Source of the DNA: Thermobacillus sp. ZCTH02-B1
GTDB lineage: Bacteria; Bacillota; Bacilli; Paenibacillales; Paenibacillaceae
DNA: 64,000 nucleotides
Assembly: GCF_002159085.1 (NCBI RefSeq)
Contig: NZ_LZRU01000009.1
Coordinates: 124,001 to 188,000, forward strand
Reading direction: 5' to 3'
Shown: positions 36,887 through 45,800 of the stretch, in pieces
How the letters are laid out: every line of letters starts with the position of its first letter
Numbering within the stretch: the first letter of the stretch is position 1
Made by a program: the position numbers and the translations under genes
The notes under the pieces: model-generated
Seen by the model: only the letters and a program-made list of their open reading frames with translations
Told to the model about the DNA's origin: nothing
The model's database searches: none

Positions 36887-37702
36887 TCAGGCCCCGGTCT
36901 GGCACGCCGGGCAGAAGAACGTCTTCCGTCCGGACAGCTCGGTCTTCACGATGACGCCGCCGCATTTCGGGCACGGCTCGCCTTCGCGGTCGTACACCTG
37001 AAGGAGCGCCGCGGCCCGTCCCGTCTGCGTGTCGCCCCGGTAGAGCGGCGTACCCATGCATCCGCCGTTCGCCGCGGCTTCCTCCAGCACCGACCGCATC
37101 GCGCCGTGCAGCCGGCGCCAGCCTTCCGCGTCGACCAGCGGAACCGGCACGTCCGGCCGGATGCCCGCCTTGTGGAGCATCTCGTCGGCGTAGCAGTTGC
37201 CGATCCCCGCAACGGCGGTCTGGTCGGTGAGCGCGGGCTTCAGCATGCCGCGCTTGCCCGCGAACCGCGCCGCGAACGCCTTGGCGTCCAGACGGCGATC
37301 CATCGGGTCGGGGCCGAGCTCCTGAAGCCGCTCGTTCGCCTCCCGAACCGACAGGAGATGCAGATAGCCGAACCGGAGCCCGAGAAAATACAGATTTCCT
37401 TCGGAAAAGCGGATCGTGATTTGCGCCGGCCGTTCCGGCTTCTCGTCATCGGCGCCGACGAACAGCGAGCCGCCCGCAGCGAGATGGAGCAGCAGCCGCT
37501 TGCCGTTGTCGAGATGGAAGAGGAGATGCTTGCCCCGGCGCTCGACGTACCAGACGACCGCACCGACCGTTCCGCGCTCGAACGCGTCCGGATCGGCGTT
37601 GACCGCCTGCGGGCGCGCGATCTCGACGCCGATGATCCGGCGCCCGCCGATCCGCTCCATGAGCAGTCTGCGAACATGTTCCATTTCCGGCCATTCCGGC
37701 AT
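36887..37702 (-). CDS. Fpg/Nei-family DNA glycosylase
   Basis: A 271-aa glycosylase/lyase that removes oxidised bases. The catalytic N-terminus is Pro2-Glu3 (MPEWPEMEHVRRLL); the start at 37702 exposes Pro2 after processing, and AGAGGA lies six bases plus one codon upstream. Other marks are the phosphate-binding Lys in RRGKHLLFHLD, GIGNCYADEMLH (helix-two-turn-helix) and a C-terminal zinc finger with CPKCGG and FFCPACQ. The usual MPELPEVE is changed to MPEWPEME, which suggests a paralogous branch rather than the main MutM usually found next to polA. Substrate range is therefore uncertain. Confidence 0.88.
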   Translation of the reverse strand: MPEWPEMEHVRRLLMERIGGRRIIGVEIARPQAVNADPDAFERGTVGAVVWYVERRGKHLLFHLDNGKRLLLHLAAGGSLFVGADDEKPERPAQITIRFSEGNLYFLGLRFGYLHLLSVREANERLQELGPDPMDRRLDAKAFAARFAGKRGMLKPALTDQTAVAGIGNCYADEMLHKAGIRPDVPVPLVDAEGWRRLHGAMRSVLEEAAANGGCMGTPLYRGDTQTGRAAALLQVYDREGEPCPKCGGVIVKTELSGRKTFFCPACQTGA

Positions 37703-37745
37703 GTCCATTCCTCTTTCGTGTGCGATGGTTCTTCGGGATGAATCG

Positions 37746-39056
37746 TCAGAACAGGGTCTGTTCCCGTGCCAGGGTCCGCTCCGCCTTCTTCGCCAGGCGC
37801 TCGATCCTCCGCCGGATCGCCTCCTGCTCCGCGCGCCGCTTCGCGTCGAAGCGGCCGAGGGTAGCCCGCCTCGTCGCCAGCTCGAGCGCGGCGGATGCGT
37901 AGCGGAGCGCGAGTTCGTAGTCCTTCGCCCGGTGTTCGTAGTACATCGACAGCTCGATGTGGGCCTCGCCGGACGCCCATCCCTGGCGTTCGGCGGCCTG
38001 CGCCGCCCTCTGCCACAATAGCACAGCGCGCCGCCAATTTCCACATTTCTTGTCCCTCGCGGCCAGCAGCAGGCACCAGTCGCCCGCCGTCTCCCGGCCC
38101 GCGAGCGTCTCGTACAGCGCCTCCGCCTCGTCGGTCCGCCCCATCCGCTCGAGCCACAGCCCGGTGCGCAGGAGCTCCTCCTCCTCTTCCGGCAGCGGCA
38201 CGTGGCGGCCGAGACCGCCGGAGAGCAGCCGGCCGAAGCGGATCGAAAGGCAGGCGAGCGAAAGCATGTCCAGCTCGTTGTGGCGGAAGACGTCCGCGAG
38301 CGGCGCCGGATCGCCGTCCCTCAAATAACGGAAATAGATCGCCGGCGCCATCGAGCCCGGCACGTCGTCCCCGCGGGCGATGCCGAGCCGCTCCTCCTCG
38401 ACGTGGCTCAGCCGGAGCGACGCGAGCGTGTTCCGCCAGATGCTGCGCGACGGATGGAGAAAATCGAGATGCCACGGCTCGACCGGGGCGTCCCGCCCGA
38501 ACCCGTTCAGGATGAACCGGCTCCTGAGGAGCGGCCAGTCGAACGTCCGGCCGTTGTAGGTCGCAAGATACGGCCGGTTCCGCAGCCTCCCCCGGAGATG
38601 CTCGAGCATCGCCCGCTCTTCGGCCGGATGGCGGATCAGCGCCTGCTCGATGACGTAGCCGTCCCCTTCGAAGTACGCGATGCCGGCCATGAACGGCACG
38701 TTGCCGGCGCCGACGCCGAGGCCGGTCGTCTCGAGGTCGAGGAACAGGATCCGCTCCGCCTCCGGCGCGGGCGCGTCGCCTTCGCCGCCGCTGCACAGCG
38801 CGGCCAGCGCGCCGGCGCATTCGCCGAGCTCGCCGAGCCGGTGATGGCCGTGCCGGTAATCGAGGGGGTAGACGACCCGGCGGACGAGGCATTCGCCGGC
38901 GTCGTTCGCAAGCCGCGTCACGCCGAGCGCGGTCCAGGCCGGCCCGGGCGGTTCGGCGGCCTCGTTCCGTTCCGGTCCGCCGCGGCCCGGCTCGTCCAGT
39001 CCTTCCGGCGCGCGCGTCCCGCGCAGCCGGTTCATCCGCTCGCGCAGGCTGCTCAC
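37746..39056 (-). CDS. mrfB: DEDDh-type exonuclease MrfB (YprB)
   Basis: A 436-aa exonuclease that works with MrfA in mitomycin C-specific repair in B. subtilis. The RNase H-like core has the acidic residues: ILFLDLETTGLG (Asp, Glu), YNGRTFDWPLL (Asp) and the last motif HNELDMLSLA (His, Asp), the DEDDh pattern. The first ~100 residues are linker-like and Pro/Glu-rich; the C-terminal ~150 residues are helical repeats rich in Arg and Ala, possibly TPR-like. The GTG start overlaps the mrfA stop (GTGA, 39056-39053), so the two are co-translated. Confidence 0.9.
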   Translation of the reverse strand: MSSLRERMNRLRGTRAPEGLDEPGRGGPERNEAAEPPGPAWTALGVTRLANDAGECLVRRVVYPLDYRHGHHRLGELGECAGALAALCSGGEGDAPAPEAERILFLDLETTGLGVGAGNVPFMAGIAYFEGDGYVIEQALIRHPAEERAMLEHLRGRLRNRPYLATYNGRTFDWPLLRSRFILNGFGRDAPVEPWHLDFLHPSRSIWRNTLASLRLSHVEEERLGIARGDDVPGSMAPAIYFRYLRDGDPAPLADVFRHNELDMLSLACLSIRFGRLLSGGLGRHVPLPEEEEELLRTGLWLERMGRTDEAEALYETLAGRETAGDWCLLLAARDKKCGNWRRAVLLWQRAAQAAERQGWASGEAHIELSMYYEHRAKDYELALRYASAALELATRRATLGRFDAKRRAEQEAIRRRIERLAKKAERTLAREQTLF

Positions 39057-41341
39057 GGCGCCGTCACCGCCGCTTCCTCGAGCAGCTGCAGCGCCTGGCT
39101 CTTGCCGAGGAGGCCGACTTCCTCGATCGGCCCGACGCAGGCCGGGCAGCCGCTCAGGCAGGTGCAGCCGCGGATGAGCCGCTTCGCCTCCTCGATGAGC
39201 TCATCATGCAGCTCGAATAGCCGCTCGGCGAGCCCGATGCCGCCGGGGTAGCGGTCGTAGAAATAAATCGTCGGCCGCTTCATGTGCACGGACTTCACCT
39301 GCGGATAGACGCGGATGTCCAGCGGATCGCACATCAGGTAGAGCGGCGCGATGTGGATCAGCACGTTCGCGATGCCGAGCAGCGCGCTCTGCATCGCGTT
39401 CGCCCCGAGCCTTGCCGCCGTCTCCTCGCTGAACGAGAACCAGTAGCCGCTCGTATGCAGTTCCTCCTCGGGCAGGTGGATCGGTCCCGAGCCGATGTTC
39501 TCGTGCGTGCGGAGACGGATTTTTTTGAAAATGGTCGGCCGCGCGTTCACCGCGACTTCCCCGAACTGCCGCACGATGCCGCCCGATTCGGCCTCGCGGT
39601 CGACATGGAGCACCTTCAGTTCCACGGCCAGGTTCGCGTCGGTGAAGTAGTCGACGTTCACTTCCCGGACGTAGGCCTTTTTCTCGTGGTAGTCGAGCTT
39701 CTCCACCTGGTACTGGACGCCCTCGTGGATGTAGATCGCTTCCTCGTGGATGAGCGTCGGCGCGCTGAACCGGTCGACCTCGCCGATGACGCGGCTGCCG
39801 TTCGTGATGTCGATGATGACGAAGTTCTCCTGCGCCGCCGAGCGGAGCGAGATGTTGTTCGCCGGAAAAGACTGCGCCATCCAGTACCAGCGGTCCTTCA
39901 CGCGGTGCAGCACCTGCTCCTCGACGAGAAATTCGAGCATGTCCTCGAGCCGTTCGCCGCCGAATGTCTCGCCCTTCTCGAACGGCAGCTCGTAGGCCGC
40001 GCATTTCACGTGGTCGATCAGGATGAGCAGGTTGTCGGGATGGATGAGGGCGCGCTCCGGCGGCCGGTTGAAGAAGAAGTCCGGATTCCGGATCACGTAC
40101 TGGTCGAGCGGATTGCTGCTCGCGACAAGGATCGTCACGGACGTGCCGTGCCGCCGGCCGGCCCGGCCCGACTGCTGCCAGGTGCTCGCGATCGTGCCCG
40201 GATAGCCGTTGATGACGCACGCCCGGAGCTGGCCGATGTCGATGCCGAGCTCGAGCGCGTTCGTGCTGACGACGCCGAGGATCTCGCCGTTGCGCAATCC
40301 CCGCTCGATCTCGCGGCGCTGCTTCGGCAGGTAGCCGCCGCGGTAGCCCCGGATCTGCTTGCCTCCGGGCAGCTGCCTGATCGCATCCTGCAGATACGTC
40401 AGCAGAATCTCGACCCGGACGCGGCTGCGGGCGAAGACGATCGTCTGCACGCTCTGGCGGAGCAGCATCGCGGCGATCCGCTGCGTCTCGAGCACGCTGC
40501 TCTTCCGGATGCCGAGCTGCGGATTGACGACGGGCGGATTGTAGAAAATGAAATGCTTCTCGCCCGACGGCGCGCCGTTGTTGTCGATCACCTGCACCTT
40601 GTCCCCGATCAGCCGTTCCGCGTGTTCGCCGGGATTGGCGATCGTCGCGGACGCGCAGAGAAAGAGCGGGTTCGAGCCGTAGAAACGGCAGATCCGCCTG
40701 AGCCGACGGATGACGTTCGCGACGTGGCTGCCGAAGACGCCGCGGTAGGCGTGGAGCTCGTCCAGCACGACGAACCGCAGGTTCTCGAACAGCCTCACCC
40801 ACTTCGTATGGTGCGGCAGAATCGCGGCGTGCAGCATGTCCGGATTCGTCACGACGATGTGCCCCGCGTTCCGGATCGCCTGGCGCACCGTCGGCGGCGT
40901 GTCGCCGTCGTAGGTGTGCGTCTTGATGTCGGCTTCCATCAGCTCCACGAGCTGCTGCAGCTCGGCGACCTGGTCCTGGGCGAGCGCCTTCGTCGGGAAC
41001 ATGTACAGCGCCCGGCCGCTCGGATCTTCCAGCAGCGACTGCAGCACGGGCAGATTGTAACAAAGCGTCTTGCCGGAGGCGGTCGGCGTGACCGCCACGA
41101 TGTTCCGGCCGGCCCGCACCGCCTCGAAGGCCGACGCCTGATGGGAATAGAGCCGGTCGATGCCCTTCGCGCGGAGCGCCGCTTCCAATTTCGGATGAAG
41201 GCCTCGCGGCAGCGGCGCGTACACCGCCTCGCGCGCCGGAATCGTCTCCCAGTGGGTGACATGGCGCATGAATTCGGGACGGCTGCGGAGTTCGTTCAGC
41301 CATTCTTCCAGCGAGTCCGCCTTGCCGGTTAGGCGATTCAT
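39053..41341 (-). CDS. mrfA: DEAD/DEAH-box helicase MrfA (YprA) with DUF1998 zinc domain
   Basis: A 762-aa SF2 helicase. Motif I is TPTASGKTLCYNLP, motif Ia MFPTKALAQDQ, motif II VLDELHAY, motif III CASATIANP, and motif VI QQSGRAGRRHGTS. The C-terminal DUF1998 domain has four cysteines in GCTCLSGCPACVGP, which in B. subtilis MrfA bind a metal needed for repair of mitomycin adducts. The ATG at 41341 follows GGGAG; the ORF opens 27 codons earlier without a site and beyond the promoter. It is the first gene of a seven-gene unit down to 33871. Confidence 0.92.
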   Translation of the reverse strand: MNRLTGKADSLEEWLNELRSRPEFMRHVTHWETIPAREAVYAPLPRGLHPKLEAALRAKGIDRLYSHQASAFEAVRAGRNIVAVTPTASGKTLCYNLPVLQSLLEDPSGRALYMFPTKALAQDQVAELQQLVELMEADIKTHTYDGDTPPTVRQAIRNAGHIVVTNPDMLHAAILPHHTKWVRLFENLRFVVLDELHAYRGVFGSHVANVIRRLRRICRFYGSNPLFLCASATIANPGEHAERLIGDKVQVIDNNGAPSGEKHFIFYNPPVVNPQLGIRKSSVLETQRIAAMLLRQSVQTIVFARSRVRVEILLTYLQDAIRQLPGGKQIRGYRGGYLPKQRREIERGLRNGEILGVVSTNALELGIDIGQLRACVINGYPGTIASTWQQSGRAGRRHGTSVTILVASSNPLDQYVIRNPDFFFNRPPERALIHPDNLLILIDHVKCAAYELPFEKGETFGGERLEDMLEFLVEEQVLHRVKDRWYWMAQSFPANNISLRSAAQENFVIIDITNGSRVIGEVDRFSAPTLIHEEAIYIHEGVQYQVEKLDYHEKKAYVREVNVDYFTDANLAVELKVLHVDREAESGGIVRQFGEVAVNARPTIFKKIRLRTHENIGSGPIHLPEEELHTSGYWFSFSEETAARLGANAMQSALLGIANVLIHIAPLYLMCDPLDIRVYPQVKSVHMKRPTIYFYDRYPGGIGLAERLFELHDELIEEAKRLIRGCTCLSGCPACVGPIEEVGLLGKSQALQLLEEAAVTAP

Positions 41342-41374
41342 GGCATCCGCTCCCTGCCTGACTGCATTTATTCC

Positions 41375-41403
41375 ATTGTACAGAATATATGTTCGCCCTG
41401 CAA
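41375..41403 (-). promoter_or_regulatory. mrfA: Promoter of the mrfA repair operon
   Basis: On the minus strand TTGCAG (41403-41398) and TACAAT (41380-41375) are 17 bases apart, 34 bases before the ATG. The spacer holds a LexA-like sequence in the same position as box 1 of the gene at 8675. Confidence 0.7.
41382..41395. promoter_or_regulatory. Imperfect LexA-like box in the mrfA promoter
   Basis: On the minus strand CGAACATATATTCT has one perfect half (CGAAC) and a weak half (ATTCT, lacking the core G of GTTC). It starts at the third spacer base, exactly as box 1 does at 8598. Binding would be weaker than at lexA. Confidence 0.35.
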
Positions 41404-41578
41404 CGGATCCCCGCGCCGGCACGCCCGTCCGCCGGACTTCCTTCCGCGATCCGGTGCGGCCCGCGCGTCATAATCGGCCGGATGCCGGACCATCCTATCC
41501 GCGTGGGGCCGCCGGTCCGTACGGCTTTCCGTACGGTCGGCGGAAGACGGAAAAGGAGAAAAGGAGGTGACGACCGCC

Positions 41579-41812
41579 GTGGCCAAGCCCGACAACCGCG
41601 AGGACAACGTGCCCAAATTGCAGCGGATGATCACGAACACGATCCGCAACCTGCGGGAAGCGGAGGAATATCTCGACGAGCACGCGGACGAGATCGGCGC
41701 CGAAGAGCGGAGCCGGATCGAGGCGAAGAACGAGCGCCGGCGCCAAAGCCTCGAGAATCTGCGCGCCGAAATCCGGGACGAGGCGCTGGACCAACGCCGT
41801 CGCGGCGAATGA
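41579..41812 (+). CDS. tlp: Small acid-soluble spore protein Tlp
   Basis: A 77-aa spore protein made in the forespore. The start VAKPDNREDNVPKLQRMI and the segment RIEAKNERRRQSLENLRAEI match Tlp of B. subtilis. I chose the GTG at 41579 (11 bases after GGAGG), because the family begins MAKPDNR; the GTG at 41567 is an alternative. An upstream perfect palindrome, CCGTACGG-CTTT-CCGTACGG, precedes it. No clear sigma-G promoter was found. It lies between the divergent mrfA and the convergent rnz, so it is a single gene, and it confirms a spore-former. Confidence 0.9.
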   Translation: MAKPDNREDNVPKLQRMITNTIRNLREAEEYLDEHADEIGAEERSRIEAKNERRRQSLENLRAEIRDEALDQRRRGE

Positions 41813-41837
41813 CGCAGGCCCCGTTCCCTGCGTGATC

Positions 41838-42776
41838 TCATGACCGCCGCTTGTGCGGCAAATGAACCGTCAGGAAGTCGCGCGCGGCGCAGGTAGCCGG
41901 GAACACTTCGCGGGCTTCCGCCTCGAGGCGCGGCAGGTCCTCGTCCTCGTAACGGCCGCTGAAGTGCGTGATCAAGAGCCGCGCGGCACCCGCGTCGCGC
42001 GCCGTGCGCGCCGCCTCTTCGGTCGTGCTGTGGCCGTATTCGGCGGCCTTGTCGGCCATCGACGCCTCGAACGTCGCTTCGTGCACGACGAGATCGGCGC
42101 CTTCCGACAGCCGGACCGCGGCGTCGCACGGCGTCGTATCGCCGAGGATGGCGACCACCCGCCCGGGGATGGGCGGACCGGTGACCTCGGCGGCGCGGAT
42201 GATGCGACCGTCCTCGAGCTCCACGTCCTCGCCCGCCTTGAGCCGGGCGTACACCGGTCCCGGCGGCACGCCGAGCTCCTGGAGCTTCGCGGCGTTGAGC
42301 GTGCCCGGCCGCGCCCGCTCCGCGACCCGGTAGCCGTAGCAGGCGATCCGGTGGTTCAGGGGGGCGGCCGTAACCGTAAAGTCGCCGTCCTCGTGGACGA
42401 CCCCGCCTTCGCCCTCGATCTCGCGGATCTCGAGCTCGTAGTGGATGTGGGAGCCCGTGACGCTGAACGTCGTCTCGAGCCATTGGCGTATGCCGCGCGG
42501 TCCGACCACCTTGAGCGGCGCTTCGCAGCCCATCGAAGAGCGGCTGCCGAGCAGGCCCGGAAGCCCGAACAGATGGTCTCCGTGCAGATGGGTGACGAAC
42601 ACGGCCTCCAGCTTCCCGAGCTTGAGACCGGTGCGAAGCAGTTGGTGCTGCGTGCCTTCGCCGCAGTCGAACAGCCAGAACGTGCCCCGCTGGGGCGGCA
42701 GCACGAGCGCCGCCGCCGACACGTTCCGCCCCGCCGCCGGCCTTCCGGCGGCCGTTCCGAGCATGACGAGTTCCAA
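41838..42776 (-). CDS. rnz: Ribonuclease Z
   Basis: A 312-aa metallo-beta-lactamase-fold nuclease that matures tRNA 3' ends. It opens LVMLGTAAGRPAAGRNVSA, has the metal motif VFVTHLHGDHLFGLPGLLG, then PLNHRIACYGYR, LGDTTPCDAA, VHEATF and LLITHFSGRY, all in the order of bacterial RNase Z. The start is TTG at 42776, eight bases after AAAGGAGG. Upstream, the metH stop is followed by a large hairpin. Confidence 0.92.
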   Translation of the reverse strand: MELVMLGTAAGRPAAGRNVSAAALVLPPQRGTFWLFDCGEGTQHQLLRTGLKLGKLEAVFVTHLHGDHLFGLPGLLGSRSSMGCEAPLKVVGPRGIRQWLETTFSVTGSHIHYELEIREIEGEGGVVHEDGDFTVTAAPLNHRIACYGYRVAERARPGTLNAAKLQELGVPPGPVYARLKAGEDVELEDGRIIRAAEVTGPPIPGRVVAILGDTTPCDAAVRLSEGADLVVHEATFEASMADKAAEYGHSTTEEAARTARDAGAARLLITHFSGRYEDEDLPRLEAEAREVFPATCAARDFLTVHLPHKRRS

Positions 42777-42845
42777 CCGACCCGCCTCCTTTCCACATCA
42801 GGCCGTTTGCCGCCCCGCCCGGCGCCGGCGGAGCCCCGCAATCGC

Positions 42846-42881
42846 GGCCATCCCCCGCACGGCCGCGTGCGGGGGATGGCC
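42846..42881 (-). terminator. Hairpin after metH
   Basis: GGCCATCCCCCGCAC/GTGCGGGGGATGGCC, a perfect 15-bp stem with a six-base loop, three bases after the metH stop. No T tract follows, so it may act as a 3' stabiliser or an unusual terminator. Confidence 0.6.
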
Positions 42882-42883
42882 CG

Positions 42884-45800
42884 TCATTTGTCCACGTTGA
42901 AATATTGCGCTTCCGGATGCGCGAACACCATCGCGCTGACCGAGGCCTCCGGTTCCATCATGTACCCTTCCGTCAGCTCTACGCCTATTGTCTCCGGATT
43001 CATGAGCCGGAACAACTTCGCCTGATCCTCCAGGTTCGGGCAGGCCGGATAGCCGAACGACACCCGGATGCCCTGGTAACGGGCGGCGAACCGCTGCTTC
43101 ATCGTCATCTCCGGCGGATCCGGGAAGCCCCAGACGTCGCGCATGATCTGGTGGACGCGCTCCGCCAGCCCCTCCGCCGTCTCGAGCGCGAGCGCCTGCA
43201 GGGCATGCGAGCGGAAATAATCGCCCCGCGCCTTCGCCTCCTCCGCCAGCTCCCGGATTCCCCGCCCGGCTGTTACGACGAGGAAGCCGACGACATCCAT
43301 CACGCCGCTCTCCAACGGTTTCAGGAAATCGGCGAGGCACAGGTACGGCTCGGTCCGCTGGCGCGGGAACGTGAACCGCTCGATGATTTCCCCGCTGCCC
43401 GAGGGATCGTAGATCAGGATGTCGTTGCCGTCCGCCTGCGCCGGGAAGAACCGGTACATCGCGTCCAGCCTGAGCATCTTCCGCTCCGCCGCCTCGCGGA
43501 TCAGCGCGTCGACCGCTTCCTTCAGCCGCACCGCCTTCTCGTCCCCCGCGGCGAGCAGCTCCTCGACGTTGCCGCGCAGGCCGAGATGATGACCGAGGAG
43601 CATCTGCATGTTGATGTACGGCACGATCTGGGCGATCGGGATGTCGCGCAGCACGTGCCGCTCGAAGTCCGGCGGCGTGAACACCGGCGCATCCTGCGAC
43701 ACGTTCGAGCGGATCCGCACCGGAGCCTCCCCTTCCGGTGCGCGTTCCACCGCCCCGGCCTGCGAAGCCTTCCGTTCGCGGTGCTCCTCCTCCAGCTGGC
43801 GCCGGCCGTCGGGATCCATCAGTTTGTTCGCCAGCTCGAGGCCGTGCATCGCGTCCTTTGCGTACAACACGATCCCGTCGTATTCCGGAGCGATGCGCGT
43901 TCGCGTGAACTTGCGCGTGAGCGCCGCGCCGCCGACGAGCACCGGCGTGTCGATGCCGGCCGCCTTGAGATCCTGCACCGTCGTCACCATCTGCTGCGCC
44001 GATTTGACGAGCAGGCCGGACAGGCCGATGATGTCGGCGTTCTCGCGCCGCTGCGCCTCGATGATCGCTTCCGGAGGCACCTTGATGCCGAGGTTGACGA
44101 CCTCGTATCCGTTGTTGGACAGGATGATCTCGACGAGGTTTTTGCCGATGTCGTGCACGTCGCCCTTGACGGTCGCGAGGATGATTTTGCCCTTCACGCT
44201 CGTCTCGGTCTTTTCCATGTGCGGCTCGAGATACGCGACCGACGCCTTCATGACTTCGGCGCTCTGCAGCACCTCGGCGACGATCAGCTCGTTGTTGTTG
44301 AAGAGCCTTCCGACTTCCTCCATGCCGCGCATGAGCGGTCCGTTGATGATGTCGAGCGGCGCGTACTTCTTCAGCGCCTCGTCCAGATCGGCGAACAGGC
44401 CGTCCTTGGAGCCTTCGACGACGTAGTTCGCGAGCCGCTCCTCGAGCGTGAGGTGTTCGGCCTTCTTCTCCTTCTTCTCCACGGTTCTGTCGCGGAACGC
44501 GGCGACGAATGCGGCGAGCGTCTCGTCGTTCGTGTCGTAGATGAGCGCTTCGGCAAGCCTGCGCTCGTGCTCCGGAATCGAAGCGTACCGCTCCAGGCGC
44601 TCCGTGTTCACGATCGCGAAATCGAGCCCCGCCTTCGTGCACTCGTACAGGAAAACGGAATTCAGCACTTCCCGGCCCGCGGGCGGCAGCCCGAACGAGA
44701 CGTTGCTGATGCCGAGGATCGTTTGGCAGCGCGGCAGTTCCCGCTTGATGAGCCGGAGCGCTTCGATCGTCTCCCTCGCGGAGCCGATGTACTGCTCGTC
44801 GCCGGTGCCGACCGGGAAGACGAGCGGGTCGAAGATGATGTCCTCGGGCGGAAGGCCGTATTTGTTCACGAGCAGGTCATATGACCGCCGTGCCACCTCC
44901 AGCTTCGCCTCGCGCGTGATCGCCTGCCCCCGCTCGTCGATCGTGCCGACGACGACCGCGGCGCCGAACGTTCTCGCGAGCGGCGCGACCCGGCGGAATT
45001 TCTCCTCGCCGTCCTCGAGGTTGATCGAGTTGATGATCGCCTTCCCCTGCGAGAACTTGAGCGCCGCCTCGATGACCGCGGGGTCCGTCGAATCGATGAC
45101 GAGCGGCACCTTCACCTTTTTCACGAGTTGCTCGAGGAAACGGGTCATGTCGGCCAGCTCGTCGCGGTCCGGGTCCTGCAGGCAGACGTCGATGACGTGC
45201 GCGCCGCTTTTCACCTGGGCGCGGGCGATCTCCGCCGCCTCTTCGTATCGGCCTTCCGCGATCAGCCGCTTGAACTTGCGCGAGCCGAGCACGTTCGTCC
45301 GTTCGCCGACGAGGTACGGCCGGTTTTCCGGCTCGATGTACACGGTCTCGATGCCGGATACGGCCGGCGGATGGCTGCCCGTCTCCGTTCGCGGCTTGAA
45401 GGGCGCGAGCGCTTCGGCGAGCGCGCGGATGTGCGCCGGCGTCGTGCCGCAGCAGCCGCCCGCGATGTTGAGCCACCCTTCCCGCGCGAATTCCGTCATC
45501 TTTTTCGCGAGTGATTCGGGCGTCTCATGGTAATGGCCGTTCTCGTCGGGCAGACCGGCGTTCGGATAGCAGCTGATCGCGGTCTTCGCGATCGACGCGA
45601 GGCTGCGGATGTGGTCGCGCATGAATTCCGGTCCGGTCGCGCAGTTGAGCCCGACCGAGATCGGTTCGAGATGTTCGAGGGAAATATAGAACGATTCGAT
45701 CGTTTGTCCCGCCAGCGTCGTGCCCATCGGCTCGATCGTGCCGGAGATCATGACCGGCAGCTTCCTTCCGAGCTCTTCGAACGCGCGGCGAACGCCGACG

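Noticed and set aside
41470-41560. Sigma-G promoter for tlp
   Set aside because: No pair close to the forespore consensus at proper spacing was found; CATAATC alone is not enough.
42905-44884. A 659-codon plus-strand frame opposite metH
   Set aside because: Same cause: an antisense shadow with no motif, no start signal and His/Arg/Leu-biased composition.
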